From assembly GCA_002790095.1 (NCBI GenBank), contig PFUL01000061.1, forward strand, positions 1 to 51,222: 51,222 nt of DNA. Direction: 5' to 3'. Position 1 is the stretch's first letter, and each line of letters starts with the position of its first letter. The DNA comes from Elusimicrobia bacterium CG_4_9_14_3_um_filter_62_55. Its GTDB lineage: Bacteria > Elusimicrobiota > Elusimicrobia > UBA1565. The translations under genes and the position numbers were made by a program. Below are positions 20,967 to 29,867 of the stretch, piece after piece. A model generated the notes under the pieces. That model saw only the letters and a program-made list of their open reading frames with translations. It made no database searches and had not been told where the DNA came from.

Positions 20967-23931
20967 CCGTCCTTCGCTTGTCCGAAAGGGCCGATTCGAT
21001 CTCCGCGAGGAGGCGGTCGGCCCTTTCCGTTTCGGACTCGGGCAGGGCCCTGCCCGAGAATCGCTCCCGGTAATGAAGTTCCACGAACTCTTCCAAGGGC
21101 GCGAGGTCCGGCCGTTGGGCCAAAACAGTCCTTGCGAATTCACGGGGGGTCGCGTCGAGCGCGCGGACGAAGCCGCGTTCGGCGAGACGGCGCTCGACGC
21201 GTTGAAAGCGTCCGGCCGTTCGCGCGCGCCGTGCGCGGGAAACGAGAACCCGGATCGCGGCGATCAGCGCGAGCGCGAGCGCGAGCCAACCGCCGAGCCG
21301 CGCGCCGCGGGACGCGGCCCGTTCCAGCGCCTGTGCGTTCAGCGCGAGGCGGACGCGGTGGAAGGTGTCCTTTTGGACGAAGCTGTCGTAGCCGATCACG
21401 TGGCGGTACCAGCGGTACTGCGCGGCCGAGAACCACCGCCGGAGCTTGTTCCACGCGGCGTCCGTTCGGCGCTCGAGATCGGTCGCCGGGGGCGTCGCCT
21501 CGATCGTCATCCAGCCGATCTCTCCCCCGACCCAGGCTTCGGCCCACGCATGGGCCTGCCCTTGGCGGACATCGAAAAATTCCCCGTATTCGTTCCAATC
21601 GTCGGCGAGGAAGCCGGTAACCAGCCGCGCGGGGACTCCGGACGCGCGCAGGAGAATCGCGGCCGCCGTCGCGAAGAACTCGCAGTTGCCGCGCTTCGAG
21701 CGAAACAGAAAGTCTTCGAGGGAGCGCTGTTCGTCGTCCGAGTAGAGGTCGTAGTCGAAGGCGCTCAGATAGGCGACGATCGCCCGGCCCTTTTCGGAAG
21801 GGGTAGCGGCGCCGCGCGTGATTTCTTCGGCGAGCCTCCGAACGCGGGGGTCCAGTCCGCGGGGCAGTCCGAGGTAGAGTTTTTCCAAAAGACTGTCGTA
21901 GCCGGGCACGGAGCCGCCGTAGCCGCGCTGCGGATGAGGGCTCCCATGAACGCGGTAGGTGACGCCCATGAGGTACTTGGAGCCGAAGAACAGCGAGTCG
22001 TTGAGATCGAAGTACGCTCCCGCGTCGGGGGCGTCGACGGTTCTCGCCCCGTACGCCGTGAAGATGACCGCGGAATTCATGGGAAAGACGCGAAATTCCA
22101 TGGCCGGCGCCGGTCCGCCGGCCTGCCCCGGAAACCGGAGCCCGTTCGGCGCCCGGCGCGCCCAGGCCTTTCCCTCTTGGGCGAAGAAGGGTTTGCCGTC
22201 GTCTCCGCGATAGCGAAAGCTGATGTTCGCGCGGGTCCAGCGCCGGCCGGTGAACCCATCGAAGGCCATGCCGCGCACGCGCAGCGAGGCCGGGCGGAAA
22301 TTTCCAAGCGGCTTGATGCGCATCACCCGGGCGCTCGATTTCTTCAATTGACCGAACCATCCGAGGGACACGCTTTCCGTGAAGCCCGATACGAAATCCC
22401 GGCTGACCCTGCGCTTATCGAGACCCATCGCGATGAACGGATTCATGCTGCGCAGGGGCTCGATGCGGGGGGTCGCGGCGAACGCGAGGCCTGCCGCCGC
22501 GAGGCAGCCCCCCAAGGCGCCGGCCAGAGCCTGGGTCGGGAGTCGACTCGTCCCCGCCGAGGAATGCCGACGGTCTATGCGTCCTTCGCGTTCCGCAAGC
22601 ATCAGCCAAATGCCGGCGAACACCGAGTAGAGCAGGAAAGACGGGAAGTACGCCATCGAGACCGTCTGTCCCGACACGAGAAAGAACGCGAGGAAGTAAA
22701 TGAGAAAAATTTGACGGAGTTCGACCAGGCCCTTCGGCGAGAGCATGCGATTGGCGATCATGTACATGAGCAGATGGGTGTTCGCGAGCGTGATCCCGCT
22801 GGTGTGCCAATCGATCAGCAGAATATAGGCGAGGATGATCGCGGAGGTGATCTGCCAAATCCAATCCGGAACGCGGAGTTTGCGCGCTTCTAGCCAAAGC
22901 CCCAACGGATAGACCGCGCCGAAGCCGAAGAGCAGAGATCGGGGAATCTCATCGATCAGAAACAAAGCGGCATAAACGAGAACCCCGCCGCACCAGGTCC
23001 ACGCGAGCCGCTCCCTCGACGGGGTTTCGAGGGCGTCCTCCGCGGTGGGCGGCGGCGCGGGACGAACCGACTTCCCCTCCCCCAACAGCGCGAGGGCTTC
23101 CAGCAGCCGGTCGAGATGGCCGAGTCCCTTCCCGTATCCGACTTCGCGTTCGTCCGTTTCGAGGCGGACTTCCCCGCCGCGTCCGATGTAGTAGGCGCAG
23201 GCGGAGGCGGCGGCGACGATGCGGCCTTCCACCGCGGGGCCTGACCCGCCCTGCACGCGGATCGTGACTTTCGCGCCGGCGGTTTGGGCGAACTGATTGA
23301 CGAGCACCTTCCCCGTCCGCGCGGACAGCTTCCAATTGATGAGCCGGGAATCGTCGCTTTCGTCGTAAGCGCGGATCCCGTAAATCTCCTCGCCGGCGCC
23401 TTTCTTCGGCTTGGCGCGGCCGGAGGCCTCCGCGTCGGCGTCGAGTTCGGACGCGTCCCGCGCCTCCCTCGGACGGGGTACGGCGGTTCCAACGGCGTCT
23501 TCGACGGCGAGGGAGGCCTCTACTAATCCGAACGGAAATCGCGTCGATAGGCGCAGGTCCTGCAGGGCGTTGCGTCCTCGGTGCGGAAGGCGGGCGGAGA
23601 GATCGCCCGTGCGCGTTTCGCCCGGATCGAGACGGTCGAAAAGCACGGAGTCTCCGCCGTGGGCGGCGCGGATCAGGTGCACCGGATGGTTTCCGTCGTT
23701 GCGGAGGCTGACCCGAAGCCGGATGTCGGTGTCCGCGTAGGAGCGGTCCGGAAAACGGATCGAGACGTTCAGGTGCGTGAGCGCGCGCCGCGCGAGCAGT
23801 GCCGAAACGGCGAACGCCGCGACCATCACGCTGTAGAGCAGGTAGAGGAGGTTGTTGCCGCTGGCAAGCGCGGCGAAGAGCGTCAGGAAGACCAATCCAG
23901 CCGCGATCCGGCCGGTCCGGGTCGGACGCAT
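20932..23931 (-). CDS. Fused DUF58 protein and TgpA-type transglutaminase (999 aa)
   Basis: Residues 1 to about 290 are a DUF58 protein: two membrane segments (about 7-45), a beta domain, and the signature IRAYDESDDSRLINWKLSAR near 185-205. From about 305 a second protein follows without interruption. It has at least five membrane segments (about 312-475), then a periplasmic part with a transglutaminase core, RGNCEFFATAAAILLRASGV (catalytic C750) and GQAHAWAEAW (H794). The third triad position reads WMTIEATPP, giving E811 where TgpA-type enzymes normally have Asp. A last membrane segment (about 873-893) and a DUF4129-like cytosolic tail close it. In most bacteria these are two genes after moxR. 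It starts 5 bases after MoxR and the frame is unbroken. Confidence 0.88.
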   Translation of the reverse strand: MRPTRTGRIAAGLVFLTLFAALASGNNLLYLLYSVMVAAFAVSALLARRALTHLNVSIRFPDRSYADTDIRLRVSLRNDGNHPVHLIRAAHGGDSVLFDRLDPGETRTGDLSARLPHRGRNALQDLRLSTRFPFGLVEASLAVEDAVGTAVPRPREARDASELDADAEASGRAKPKKGAGEEIYGIRAYDESDDSRLINWKLSARTGKVLVNQFAQTAGAKVTIRVQGGSGPAVEGRIVAAASACAYYIGRGGEVRLETDEREVGYGKGLGHLDRLLEALALLGEGKSVRPAPPPTAEDALETPSRERLAWTWCGGVLVYAALFLIDEIPRSLLFGFGAVYPLGLWLEARKLRVPDWIWQITSAIILAYILLIDWHTSGITLANTHLLMYMIANRMLSPKGLVELRQIFLIYFLAFFLVSGQTVSMAYFPSFLLYSVFAGIWLMLAEREGRIDRRHSSAGTSRLPTQALAGALGGCLAAAGLAFAATPRIEPLRSMNPFIAMGLDKRRVSRDFVSGFTESVSLGWFGQLKKSSARVMRIKPLGNFRPASLRVRGMAFDGFTGRRWTRANISFRYRGDDGKPFFAQEGKAWARRAPNGLRFPGQAGGPAPAMEFRVFPMNSAVIFTAYGARTVDAPDAGAYFDLNDSLFFGSKYLMGVTYRVHGSPHPQRGYGGSVPGYDSLLEKLYLGLPRGLDPRVRRLAEEITRGAATPSEKGRAIVAYLSAFDYDLYSDDEQRSLEDFLFRSKRGNCEFFATAAAILLRASGVPARLVTGFLADDWNEYGEFFDVRQGQAHAWAEAWVGGEIGWMTIEATPPATDLERRTDAAWNKLRRWFSAAQYRWYRHVIGYDSFVQKDTFHRVRLALNAQALERAASRGARLGGWLALALALIAAIRVLVSRARRARTAGRFQRVERRLAERGFVRALDATPREFARTVLAQRPDLAPLEEFVELHYRERFSGRALPESETERADRLLAEIESALSDKRRTATSSRSPRSRA

Positions 23932-23936
23932 CGTCT

Positions 23937-24899
23937 TTACGAAGGAGGCGGGACGCGCTTGAGAATTTCCCCGACCAAGCGCTCCGCTTCCTGAACCCGC
24001 GCGAGCCCGTATTCCCCGCTTTCCAGCACGATGCGATGCGCCATCACCGGCGCGGCGATCCGCTTCACGTCGTCGGGAACGCAGTAGTCGCGGCCTTGCA
24101 CCAAGGCGTAGGCGCGCGCGGCGCGCAGCAGGGCCTGAGACCCGCGAGGACTCAGACCGAGGCGTACGCGTTTTTCCGCGCGCGTCTCCGAGGCGAGCGC
24201 GACGATGTACTCGATCAAGTCGTCGGCGGCGTGCACCGTTTCCACCCGCCGCTGGATGGAGACGATTTCCTCCGTGGTCAACGCGTGCTCGAGCGAGGCA
24301 AGGCGGGAGTCCATCTCCCCGCCTTTGAGCACGGAGATTTCGTCCGCGGGTTCGGGATAGCCGATCTGGACGCGCATCAGAAAGCGGTCGAGCTGCGCCT
24401 CGGGCAGCGGAAAGGTTCCATGGTATTCGACGGGGTTCTCGGTCGCGATGACGAAATACGGTTCTTCGAGAATGTGGGTGTGTCCTTCGATGGAAACCTG
24501 GCGCTCGTTCATCGCCTCCAGCAGCGCGCTTTGCGTTTTCGGCGTCGAGCGGTTGATCTCGTCGGCCAGAAGGACATTGGAAAAGATGGGGCCGGGCTTG
24601 AACTCGAAGCGCTGATCGCGCTGATTAAAGAGGGTGACGCCTACGATGTCCGAGGGCAGAAGATCGTTGGTGAATTGGATGCGGCGGAACTTCGCGTCGA
24701 TCGACTTGGCCAGCGCCAGTCCGAGCAAGGTCTTTCCGATGCCGGGGACGTCCTCGATGAGCAGGTGGCCCCGGGCGACCAAGGTCACGACGGTGCGCAG
24801 GACGACTTCCTCCTTGCCGACCAGCACGCGGTTGATGCCGTCGATCAGGCGGCGCAGCACAGGCGCGGTCGGCGATCGGGGTTCCACGGTGGTGTCCAC
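23937..24899 (-). CDS. MoxR-family AAA ATPase (320 aa), transglutaminase system
   Basis: It has Walker A EDVPGIGKTLLG (about 48-60), Walker B VLLADEINRSTPKTQ, sensor 1 VIATENPVEYHGTFPLPEA and a sensor 2 region with LSPRGSQALL. MoxR ATPases are chaperone-like proteins that act on VWA or transglutaminase partners. The start is placed at GTG 24899. An upstream TTG (24935) would be in frame, but it falls in the -35 box of the promoter at 24907-24935 and so would not be transcribed. This predicts a leaderless mRNA. Confidence 0.88.
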   Translation of the reverse strand: MDTTVEPRSPTAPVLRRLIDGINRVLVGKEEVVLRTVVTLVARGHLLIEDVPGIGKTLLGLALAKSIDAKFRRIQFTNDLLPSDIVGVTLFNQRDQRFEFKPGPIFSNVLLADEINRSTPKTQSALLEAMNERQVSIEGHTHILEEPYFVIATENPVEYHGTFPLPEAQLDRFLMRVQIGYPEPADEISVLKGGEMDSRLASLEHALTTEEIVSIQRRVETVHAADDLIEYIVALASETRAEKRVRLGLSPRGSQALLRAARAYALVQGRDYCVPDDVKRIAAPVMAHRIVLESGEYGLARVQEAERLVGEILKRVPPPS

Positions 24900-24906
24900 A
24901 TAAGTC

Positions 24907-24935
24907 AGTATGGAGGGGCTTTGGCGGAGTGTCAA
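24907..24935 (-). promoter_or_regulatory. Sigma-70 promoter of the MoxR-transglutaminase operon
   Basis: -35 TTGACA (24930-24935, perfect), a 17-base spacer and -10 CATACT (24907-24912). The predicted start is about 24900, at the GTG start codon of MoxR (24899). Confidence 0.7.
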
Positions 24936-24966
24936 TATTGGGGCTCTCCCGGTTCGCGCAGGCGAC

Positions 24967-24995
24967 TTGATTTCGCAACATCACCCTGTTACCGT
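24967..24995 (+). promoter_or_regulatory. Possible promoter of the exported Arg/Ser-rich protein
   Basis: -35 TTGATT (24967-24972), 17 bases, -10 TACCGT (24990-24995). The -10 is weak, but its end is 7 bases before the ATG at 25003, the same spacing as the other leaderless candidates here. Confidence 0.3.
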
Positions 24996-25002
24996 ATCGA
25001 CG

Positions 25003-25512
25003 ATGATTCGGTTTACGGCGGTTGTTTTAGCGGGATCCCTAGCGCTGGCCTCGGCCTCGTTCGCTCAAAGCGGCGGCGGCCTGCTCGACCCCAGGATCGG
25101 AGAGGACCCGACGATGACGCGTCCGGCCGCGGAAACCCCGCCCGAAGAGGCGATGCCCCCGTCCGAGGGGACGCAAACGCGCAAACCCGGAGCGGCGCCG
25201 GACGAAGAAGCCCCGCCCGAGGAACAATCGGCGAACCCGGAACCCGCCGAATCCGAAATCGCCGCTCCGCCTCCCGCGCCCGCGGTAAAGCCGCGACGCT
25301 CCCGTTCGAAAACCCGTTACTCTCGCTCGCGCCGGCGCCCGACCCGAACGAAATCCAAATCGTCCCGTTCGCGTTCGAAGCGGAGGCCGCCGGCGAAGAC
25401 CGTCGCCGCGGCGGCGAAGAAGCCCGAGCCTAAGAAAGCGGAAGAGCCTGAAAAGCCCAAGGATAAATATCCGCGGGTCCCGCTGACGCCGATGTCACCG
25501 GCCTTTCCGTAA
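25003..25512 (+). CDS. Exported low-complexity protein rich in Pro, Glu, Arg and Ser (169 aa)
   Basis: A signal peptide MIRFTAVVLAGSLALASASF is followed by an acidic Pro-rich part (about 38-85) and a very basic part made of Arg-Ser and Lys repeats (about 90-150, for example RRSRSKTRYSRSRRR). It ends PRVPLTPMSPAFP. No domain is recognisable. It is divergent from MoxR and convergent with BatE, 7 bases apart. Start at 25003 is set by the signal peptide. It could bind nucleic acid or acidic cell-wall polymers, but that is only from charge. Confidence 0.6.
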   Translation: MIRFTAVVLAGSLALASASFAQSGGGLLDPRIGEDPTMTRPAAETPPEEAMPPSEGTQTRKPGAAPDEEAPPEEQSANPEPAESEIAAPPPAPAVKPRRSRSKTRYSRSRRRPTRTKSKSSRSRSKRRPPAKTVAAAAKKPEPKKAEEPEKPKDKYPRVPLTPMSPAFP

Positions 25513-25519
25513 AGACGGC

Positions 25520-26278
25520 TCAGATCGGTTCCAGCGCGTCGGACTCGATCCATCCCTTCAATCCTTCTTTCGGGACGCCGATTTCGACCCACTGATTCTT
25601 GTTTCCGCCCAGGCGCGAGACTCGGCGGCCTTCGGGGACTTTGAAGCCGACGGGAAAGGCGGTTCCGGGACCGCTGCGGACCTCGGCTCCCGCGAGGACC
25701 ACCACCGCGGGATTTCTCAGACCCGTCGCCGTTCGGGACCCCCACCAGCCGGCCGCCGCGAGCCAGAGCGTCAGCGAAATCGTCAGGGGCGAGCGCAATC
25801 GCTCCCGCCATTCGACGCGCACCGTCCACAGCGTCGCGAGCAAAAGAGCGCCCCACAAAGAGAGAAAAAACAGCGCCTTGAGCTCCGTGATGCTCAAGAG
25901 ACGATACGCCTTCCAAAAGACGGGAGGCGTTCCCGCGGGAATCAGTTCCTCTCCCGCGCGCTTGAGCGCGAAGGAGAGGTTGTGCCGGATGTCCGGATCC
26001 CGCGGCGACAGTTGAAAGGCGCGGCTATAGCTCGCGATGGCGAGACCGAGCGATCCCGGCGTGCCTCTTCGCAAAAGCGCGTTGCCCAGATTGTAGTGGG
26101 CCGAGGCGCTGTCGGGGACGAATTCGGCGGTTTGGCCGTAGAGTTCGGCGGCTTCCGAAAAGCGGGAGGCTTCGTAGTGGACGGCCGCCTCGTGAAACGC
26201 CTCTTCCGGAGTGACGCGGCGGGTTTCCTGGGCGGTCGCGGCGGTCGCGGCCAGGATCAGGCAGGCGAGGCGAATCAT
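25520..26278 (-). CDS. batE: BatE-like TPR and SH3-type protein (252 aa)
   Basis: A signal peptide (MIRLACLILAATAATA) leads to TPR units (about 28-110; EAFHEAAVHYEASRFSEAAE and SAHYNLGNALLRRG). Two membrane segments follow (about 132-185) and a C-terminal SH3b-like part (VRSGPGTAFPVGFKVPEGRR to GWIESDALE). This is the BatE layout. It is the last gene of the Bat operon and overlaps batD by 4 bases. In Bacteroides and Leptospira the Bat proteins are linked to aerotolerance or oxidative stress survival, but their mechanism is not settled. Confidence 0.82.
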   Translation of the reverse strand: MIRLACLILAATAATAQETRRVTPEEAFHEAAVHYEASRFSEAAELYGQTAEFVPDSASAHYNLGNALLRRGTPGSLGLAIASYSRAFQLSPRDPDIRHNLSFALKRAGEELIPAGTPPVFWKAYRLLSITELKALFFLSLWGALLLATLWTVRVEWRERLRSPLTISLTLWLAAAGWWGSRTATGLRNPAVVVLAGAEVRSGPGTAFPVGFKVPEGRRVSRLGGNKNQWVEIGVPKEGLKGWIESDALEPI

Positions 26279-28122
26279 GCTTTAAAATCCTCCTCGAGCG
26301 CGTCGATGAGTTCGCGAACGCAGTCTGCGAGCCCTGAGGAGGTGGCGTCTCCGCTTTGAGACGGGGCGAAGCGGATGCGTTCGAGTTCCCGCCAGACGCG
26401 GCGCAATTGGTCGAGGTGGCCTTCCGGAGCGCCCGGGTTGCGGGACTTCAGGGCCTCCTGCGCCTCTTTCAGCGTGAGCCCGGACGCCGACCGGTCGAGT
26501 TTGTCGCCGAGATAGCCGCTGAGCGCGTCGCTGAGTTTTGCGGCGGCGGAGGCAGGGTCGGGCGCCGAGCGGGCTTCGCGCGCCAGAGAGCGGGCTCGCC
26601 CGATGGCGCCTCGCCGGCGCGCGCCGACGGGGTCTTGGAGCTGCCGGTCCCGGTAGAACGACCAGCCGAGACTGCCGATAAAGAGGAAGGCGGGGAATAC
26701 CGTCAGCGAACCGGCGGACGCGACCAAGGACGCCCAACGGGTCTGCGCCGAAGGTCTCAGCTGGTTGTGCAGATACCGAATATCTTCGGTGACCGTGGTG
26801 ATTTGCCCCCCGCCGTTTACGGCGGCTCCGAAAGAGATCGGCGCGGGGGCGGCCGCGGCGTCTCCGGGTTCGACGGAAAATTCAAGCGGTTTCGTTTTGA
26901 CGGTCCGGTATCGCCCGGTGTCGGGATCGAAAAACGAGAAAGGAATCGCCGGAAGGGTCAAGGTTCCGGACACCTTAGGCGTGAGTACGGTTTTGAAAAC
27001 CTTCGAGCCTGTGACGCCGTCGGCGTCTTTCGCCTGATTGAGCGAACCGACCATTTCGTAGGCGCGGAACTCATCGAGCGGGGGCAGTTCCAAATCCCCG
27101 ATCGCCTTCAGATTCCCCCGCCCCTCAACGCGAAGCGTCAGGTTGATCGCGTCCCCCACCTTCGCCGAACTGCGGTCGGCTTCCGCGTCGATCGTGAATT
27201 TACCCACGGCGCCGGTGAATCCCGACGGCTTTCCGGCTTCCGGAAGGCGGCGGGCCGTCAGCGTGATCGGCCGGGTCTTGAGAACCTGCACCTCCGACCC
27301 GATTCCCTGGGAAAAGAATTGCTGAAAAAAATCGGCCGCGAAAGGGTCGACGCTCCGGTTGCGCGCCACGCGGGTCTTGATCGTGCTCTCCCCGATCTGG
27401 AGTTTGCCGGGCTGGATCGGGAACAGCGCCATCCGAATTTCGGAGACCATGTAGCGGCGGCCTTCGTGGGTTTTTTCTGAGTGCGGGCCGGGAGGCAGGT
27501 CCTCGGTCAGCATTCCGTTCGTCACGGGTTCGGCCCATTCGGCGTTTCCTAGAAGCCGGACGGCGGTGTGAAAGCGCACCGTCAATATCGTTTGTTCGTT
27601 GACGTACGGCGAGGATTTGTCGATCTCGGCGGTCACGTACATGTCCGGAGCCTGCGATTCGCTGCCGGGGCGGGCCCGCGCGGGGGCGCGCGAACCCCGC
27701 GGCTGCGGCGCGGCGCGCGCGGGAGCCGCGGACGACGCGGGCGGCGTCGCCTCCGGGCGAAGGATCGTCACCTGAATCGGCTGCGATTGGGCCTGCTCCC
27801 GTCCGTTGGAGACGGATATCGGGGGGATGACGGCGTTTCCGATCAGGCGCGGAACCAGCACGAAGGTGTACTGGACGCTGCTGGAGATCCGTCCGTTGAC
27901 GAAGGAGAAATTGGTGCTCCGGCCGGCGTTGTGGACGTTGAAGCGCGGCATCGACGGAAGCTGGGGCGGAGGGAGGTTGCTTTGATCGCCGGCGACGACG
28001 AGGGTGAGCACCAACTGCTCGTTGATCGCGACCGAGTTCCGGTTCACGCTCGCCGATATGTCAAGCGCCGCGGACGCGGGGGCGGCCAGCAGGAGAAGAA
28101 GCGGGGCGAATCTCCTCACCAA
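26275..28122 (-). CDS. batD: BatD-like protein (615 aa)
   Basis: A signal peptide (MVRRFAPLLLLLAAPASA) precedes a large beta domain with the BatD start ISASVNRNSVAINEQLVLTL and a region rich in Ala, Pro and Arg (about 125-155). A second, similar beta repeat runs at about 160-440. A membrane segment (about 483-505) and a helical cytosolic tail end the chain. The layout of repeated immunoglobulin-like domains plus one anchor is that of BatD. It overlaps the BatBC gene by 7 bases and batE by 4. Confidence 0.88.
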   Translation of the reverse strand: MVRRFAPLLLLLAAPASAALDISASVNRNSVAINEQLVLTLVVAGDQSNLPPPQLPSMPRFNVHNAGRSTNFSFVNGRISSSVQYTFVLVPRLIGNAVIPPISVSNGREQAQSQPIQVTILRPEATPPASSAAPARAAPQPRGSRAPARARPGSESQAPDMYVTAEIDKSSPYVNEQTILTVRFHTAVRLLGNAEWAEPVTNGMLTEDLPPGPHSEKTHEGRRYMVSEIRMALFPIQPGKLQIGESTIKTRVARNRSVDPFAADFFQQFFSQGIGSEVQVLKTRPITLTARRLPEAGKPSGFTGAVGKFTIDAEADRSSAKVGDAINLTLRVEGRGNLKAIGDLELPPLDEFRAYEMVGSLNQAKDADGVTGSKVFKTVLTPKVSGTLTLPAIPFSFFDPDTGRYRTVKTKPLEFSVEPGDAAAAPAPISFGAAVNGGGQITTVTEDIRYLHNQLRPSAQTRWASLVASAGSLTVFPAFLFIGSLGWSFYRDRQLQDPVGARRRGAIGRARSLAREARSAPDPASAAAKLSDALSGYLGDKLDRSASGLTLKEAQEALKSRNPGAPEGHLDQLRRVWRELERIRFAPSQSGDATSSGLADCVRELIDALEEDFKA

Positions 28123-29867
28123 TCCTCCCGAACCGGAGTGGGGTCGTTCTTTGCGCTTTCCTGGTCCATGGGCTGGCGCTTCTGCGCCGCCCGCTCCTTT
28201 TCCCGGACGGCCTTCAAAAGACGCTCGGCGTCTTCCTTCGAGAATTCCTGTTCGCGGGGCCGGTCCTTTTGAGGCGGCTGCTTCTTCGCTTCGTCTTTCT
28301 TTTTCTCTTCTTCCTTCTTGTCTTCCTTTTTCTGCTGCTTGTCCTGTTTTTGATCCTGCTGGTTCTTGCGCGGACGAAGCGAGAGCACGAGATTGTGGCG
28401 GCAGTCCTCGTCCTTCGGATCGAGGATCAGGCAGCGCTTGTAGGCCGCGGCGGCTTCGTCGAATTTGTTCATCTTAAAAAGCGCGTTGCCGAGATTGTAG
28501 TAAGCCTTCGGAGCGATCGCACGCGCCCCCTTGCCGGCCGCGGCGGGAAGAGCCGGCGCTTCGGGGTTCGGATCGATTTTACCCACGAGTTCGGCGTAGG
28601 CGCCCGCCGAGGCATCGAGCTCCCCCATCTTGTAAAGAGCGGCGCCCGCGTTGAACAGCGCCTTGTTCTTTTCAGTTCCCGAATTCTTGTAGTGCTGGAG
28701 CGCCTTCCCGTAGTTGCCGTCCCGGTAGTCCGAGTTCCCCCTCCAGACGCCGACCTCGGCGGGCAGCGCGAGCGCCCCGGACGAGCCGAAGAGGAGGAGA
28801 AGGAAGGCGGCCGTGACGGATGGAATTTCCTTTCGTCGTCCCTTCGGAGCGGCCGGGGGAGGGCGCTTCTTCGGCAATTCGGGCCATGCGAGGGCGAGCA
28901 GAAGCGAGAGAAAGGACAGTAGCAGCGGAAAACGGTAGCGGTTGATGTAGCGGTTCGCCGATCCGCCCTGAATTTCACCTTTCTCCAAACCGTCGATCTG
29001 CCGCAGAATCTCCTCGATTTCCTCTTCGGTGGCCGTCGCCCGGAAATAGGAGCCCTTCGACGCCGCGGCGATCCGGATCAGCGAGGCCTCTCCCAGCCGG
29101 CTGATCACCGTTTTTCCGTTCGCGTCCTTCTTGTAGCCCACCACCTTGTCGTCGGGGTTCTTGACCGGGATGGGTTCCCCCTCCGGCGTTCCGGTGCCGA
29201 TCACGAAAATGCGGATGCCGGCTTCGGCGGCGGCTTGAGCGGCCTCCACGGCGCCCTTTCCGTGGTCTTCCCCGTCGGTAAGCAGGACGAGCGCCTTGTG
29301 CCCTTCGAACTTGGACAGCATTTCGGAAGCGACCTCGATCGCCTTTCCCACTTCGGTGCCGGGGCGCCGGATCATGCCGGGAAGCAGGCGGCGAAGAATC
29401 GATTTCGCCGCGTCGGCATCGTGGGTCAGCGGGCATTGCAGGAAGGCGTCTCCGGCGAAAGCGATGATTCCGACCCGGCTTCCGACAAGACCGTCGATCA
29501 GCTGCGCCATCGCGCTTTTCGCTCGCGCCAGACGATTCGGCTTGAGGTCTTCAGCGAGCATCGAGGTCGACGTGTCCAAGGCGATCACGACCTGGGTTCC
29601 CTTCGCCCGCGACTGAACCAGTTCAACCCCCCATTGCGGACCGGCGAGCGCCGTGAGGAGCAGGCAGAGGGCCGCCGCCCGAAGCGCGTTCGCCCGCGCG
29701 CGGACGGTCAGCGCGGCCGGGTCGAAAAGCCGAGACAGCGTTTCGGGATCGGCGAAAGCTGCGGCGAAGCGCTCCCGCCTGCGCGCGGCCCACCACGACA
29801 GTCCGGCGCAGGCCGCGAGGCCCGCGGCGGCGGCCAACAGATAAAAAGGATCTCGGAACAAATTCAC
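28116..29867 (-). CDS. BatB-BatC fusion: VWA protein with TPR domain (583 aa)
   Basis: Two membrane segments (about 8-27 and 62-80) precede a VWA domain with MIDAS DTSTSM (about 97-102), a T in GMIRRPGTEVGKAI and a D in LLTDGEDHG. A third segment lies near 312-330. Then a second hydrophobic stretch (about 350-368, VTAAFLLLLFGSSGALA) looks like the old signal peptide of BatC, and TPR units follow (about 370-480; KAYYNLGNALFKMNKFDEAA). The end (480-583) is a Lys/Glu/Gln-rich coiled part. BatB and BatC are separate genes in the known operons. Neighbours overlap on both sides. Confidence 0.88.
   Translation of the reverse strand: MNLFRDPFYLLAAAAGLAACAGLSWWAARRRERFAAAFADPETLSRLFDPAALTVRARANALRAAALCLLLTALAGPQWGVELVQSRAKGTQVVIALDTSTSMLAEDLKPNRLARAKSAMAQLIDGLVGSRVGIIAFAGDAFLQCPLTHDADAAKSILRRLLPGMIRRPGTEVGKAIEVASEMLSKFEGHKALVLLTDGEDHGKGAVEAAQAAAEAGIRIFVIGTGTPEGEPIPVKNPDDKVVGYKKDANGKTVISRLGEASLIRIAAASKGSYFRATATEEEIEEILRQIDGLEKGEIQGGSANRYINRYRFPLLLSFLSLLLALAWPELPKKRPPPAAPKGRRKEIPSVTAAFLLLLFGSSGALALPAEVGVWRGNSDYRDGNYGKALQHYKNSGTEKNKALFNAGAALYKMGELDASAGAYAELVGKIDPNPEAPALPAAAGKGARAIAPKAYYNLGNALFKMNKFDEAAAAYKRCLILDPKDEDCRHNLVLSLRPRKNQQDQKQDKQQKKEDKKEEEKKKDEAKKQPPQKDRPREQEFSKEDAERLLKAVREKERAAQKRQPMDQESAKNDPTPVREDW

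Noticed and set aside
21073-22893. A 606-codon open frame on the plus strand opposite the transglutaminase
   Set aside because: Same cause: composition is Arg/Gly/Ala-rich without any family pattern, while the minus strand encodes the triad of a known enzyme.
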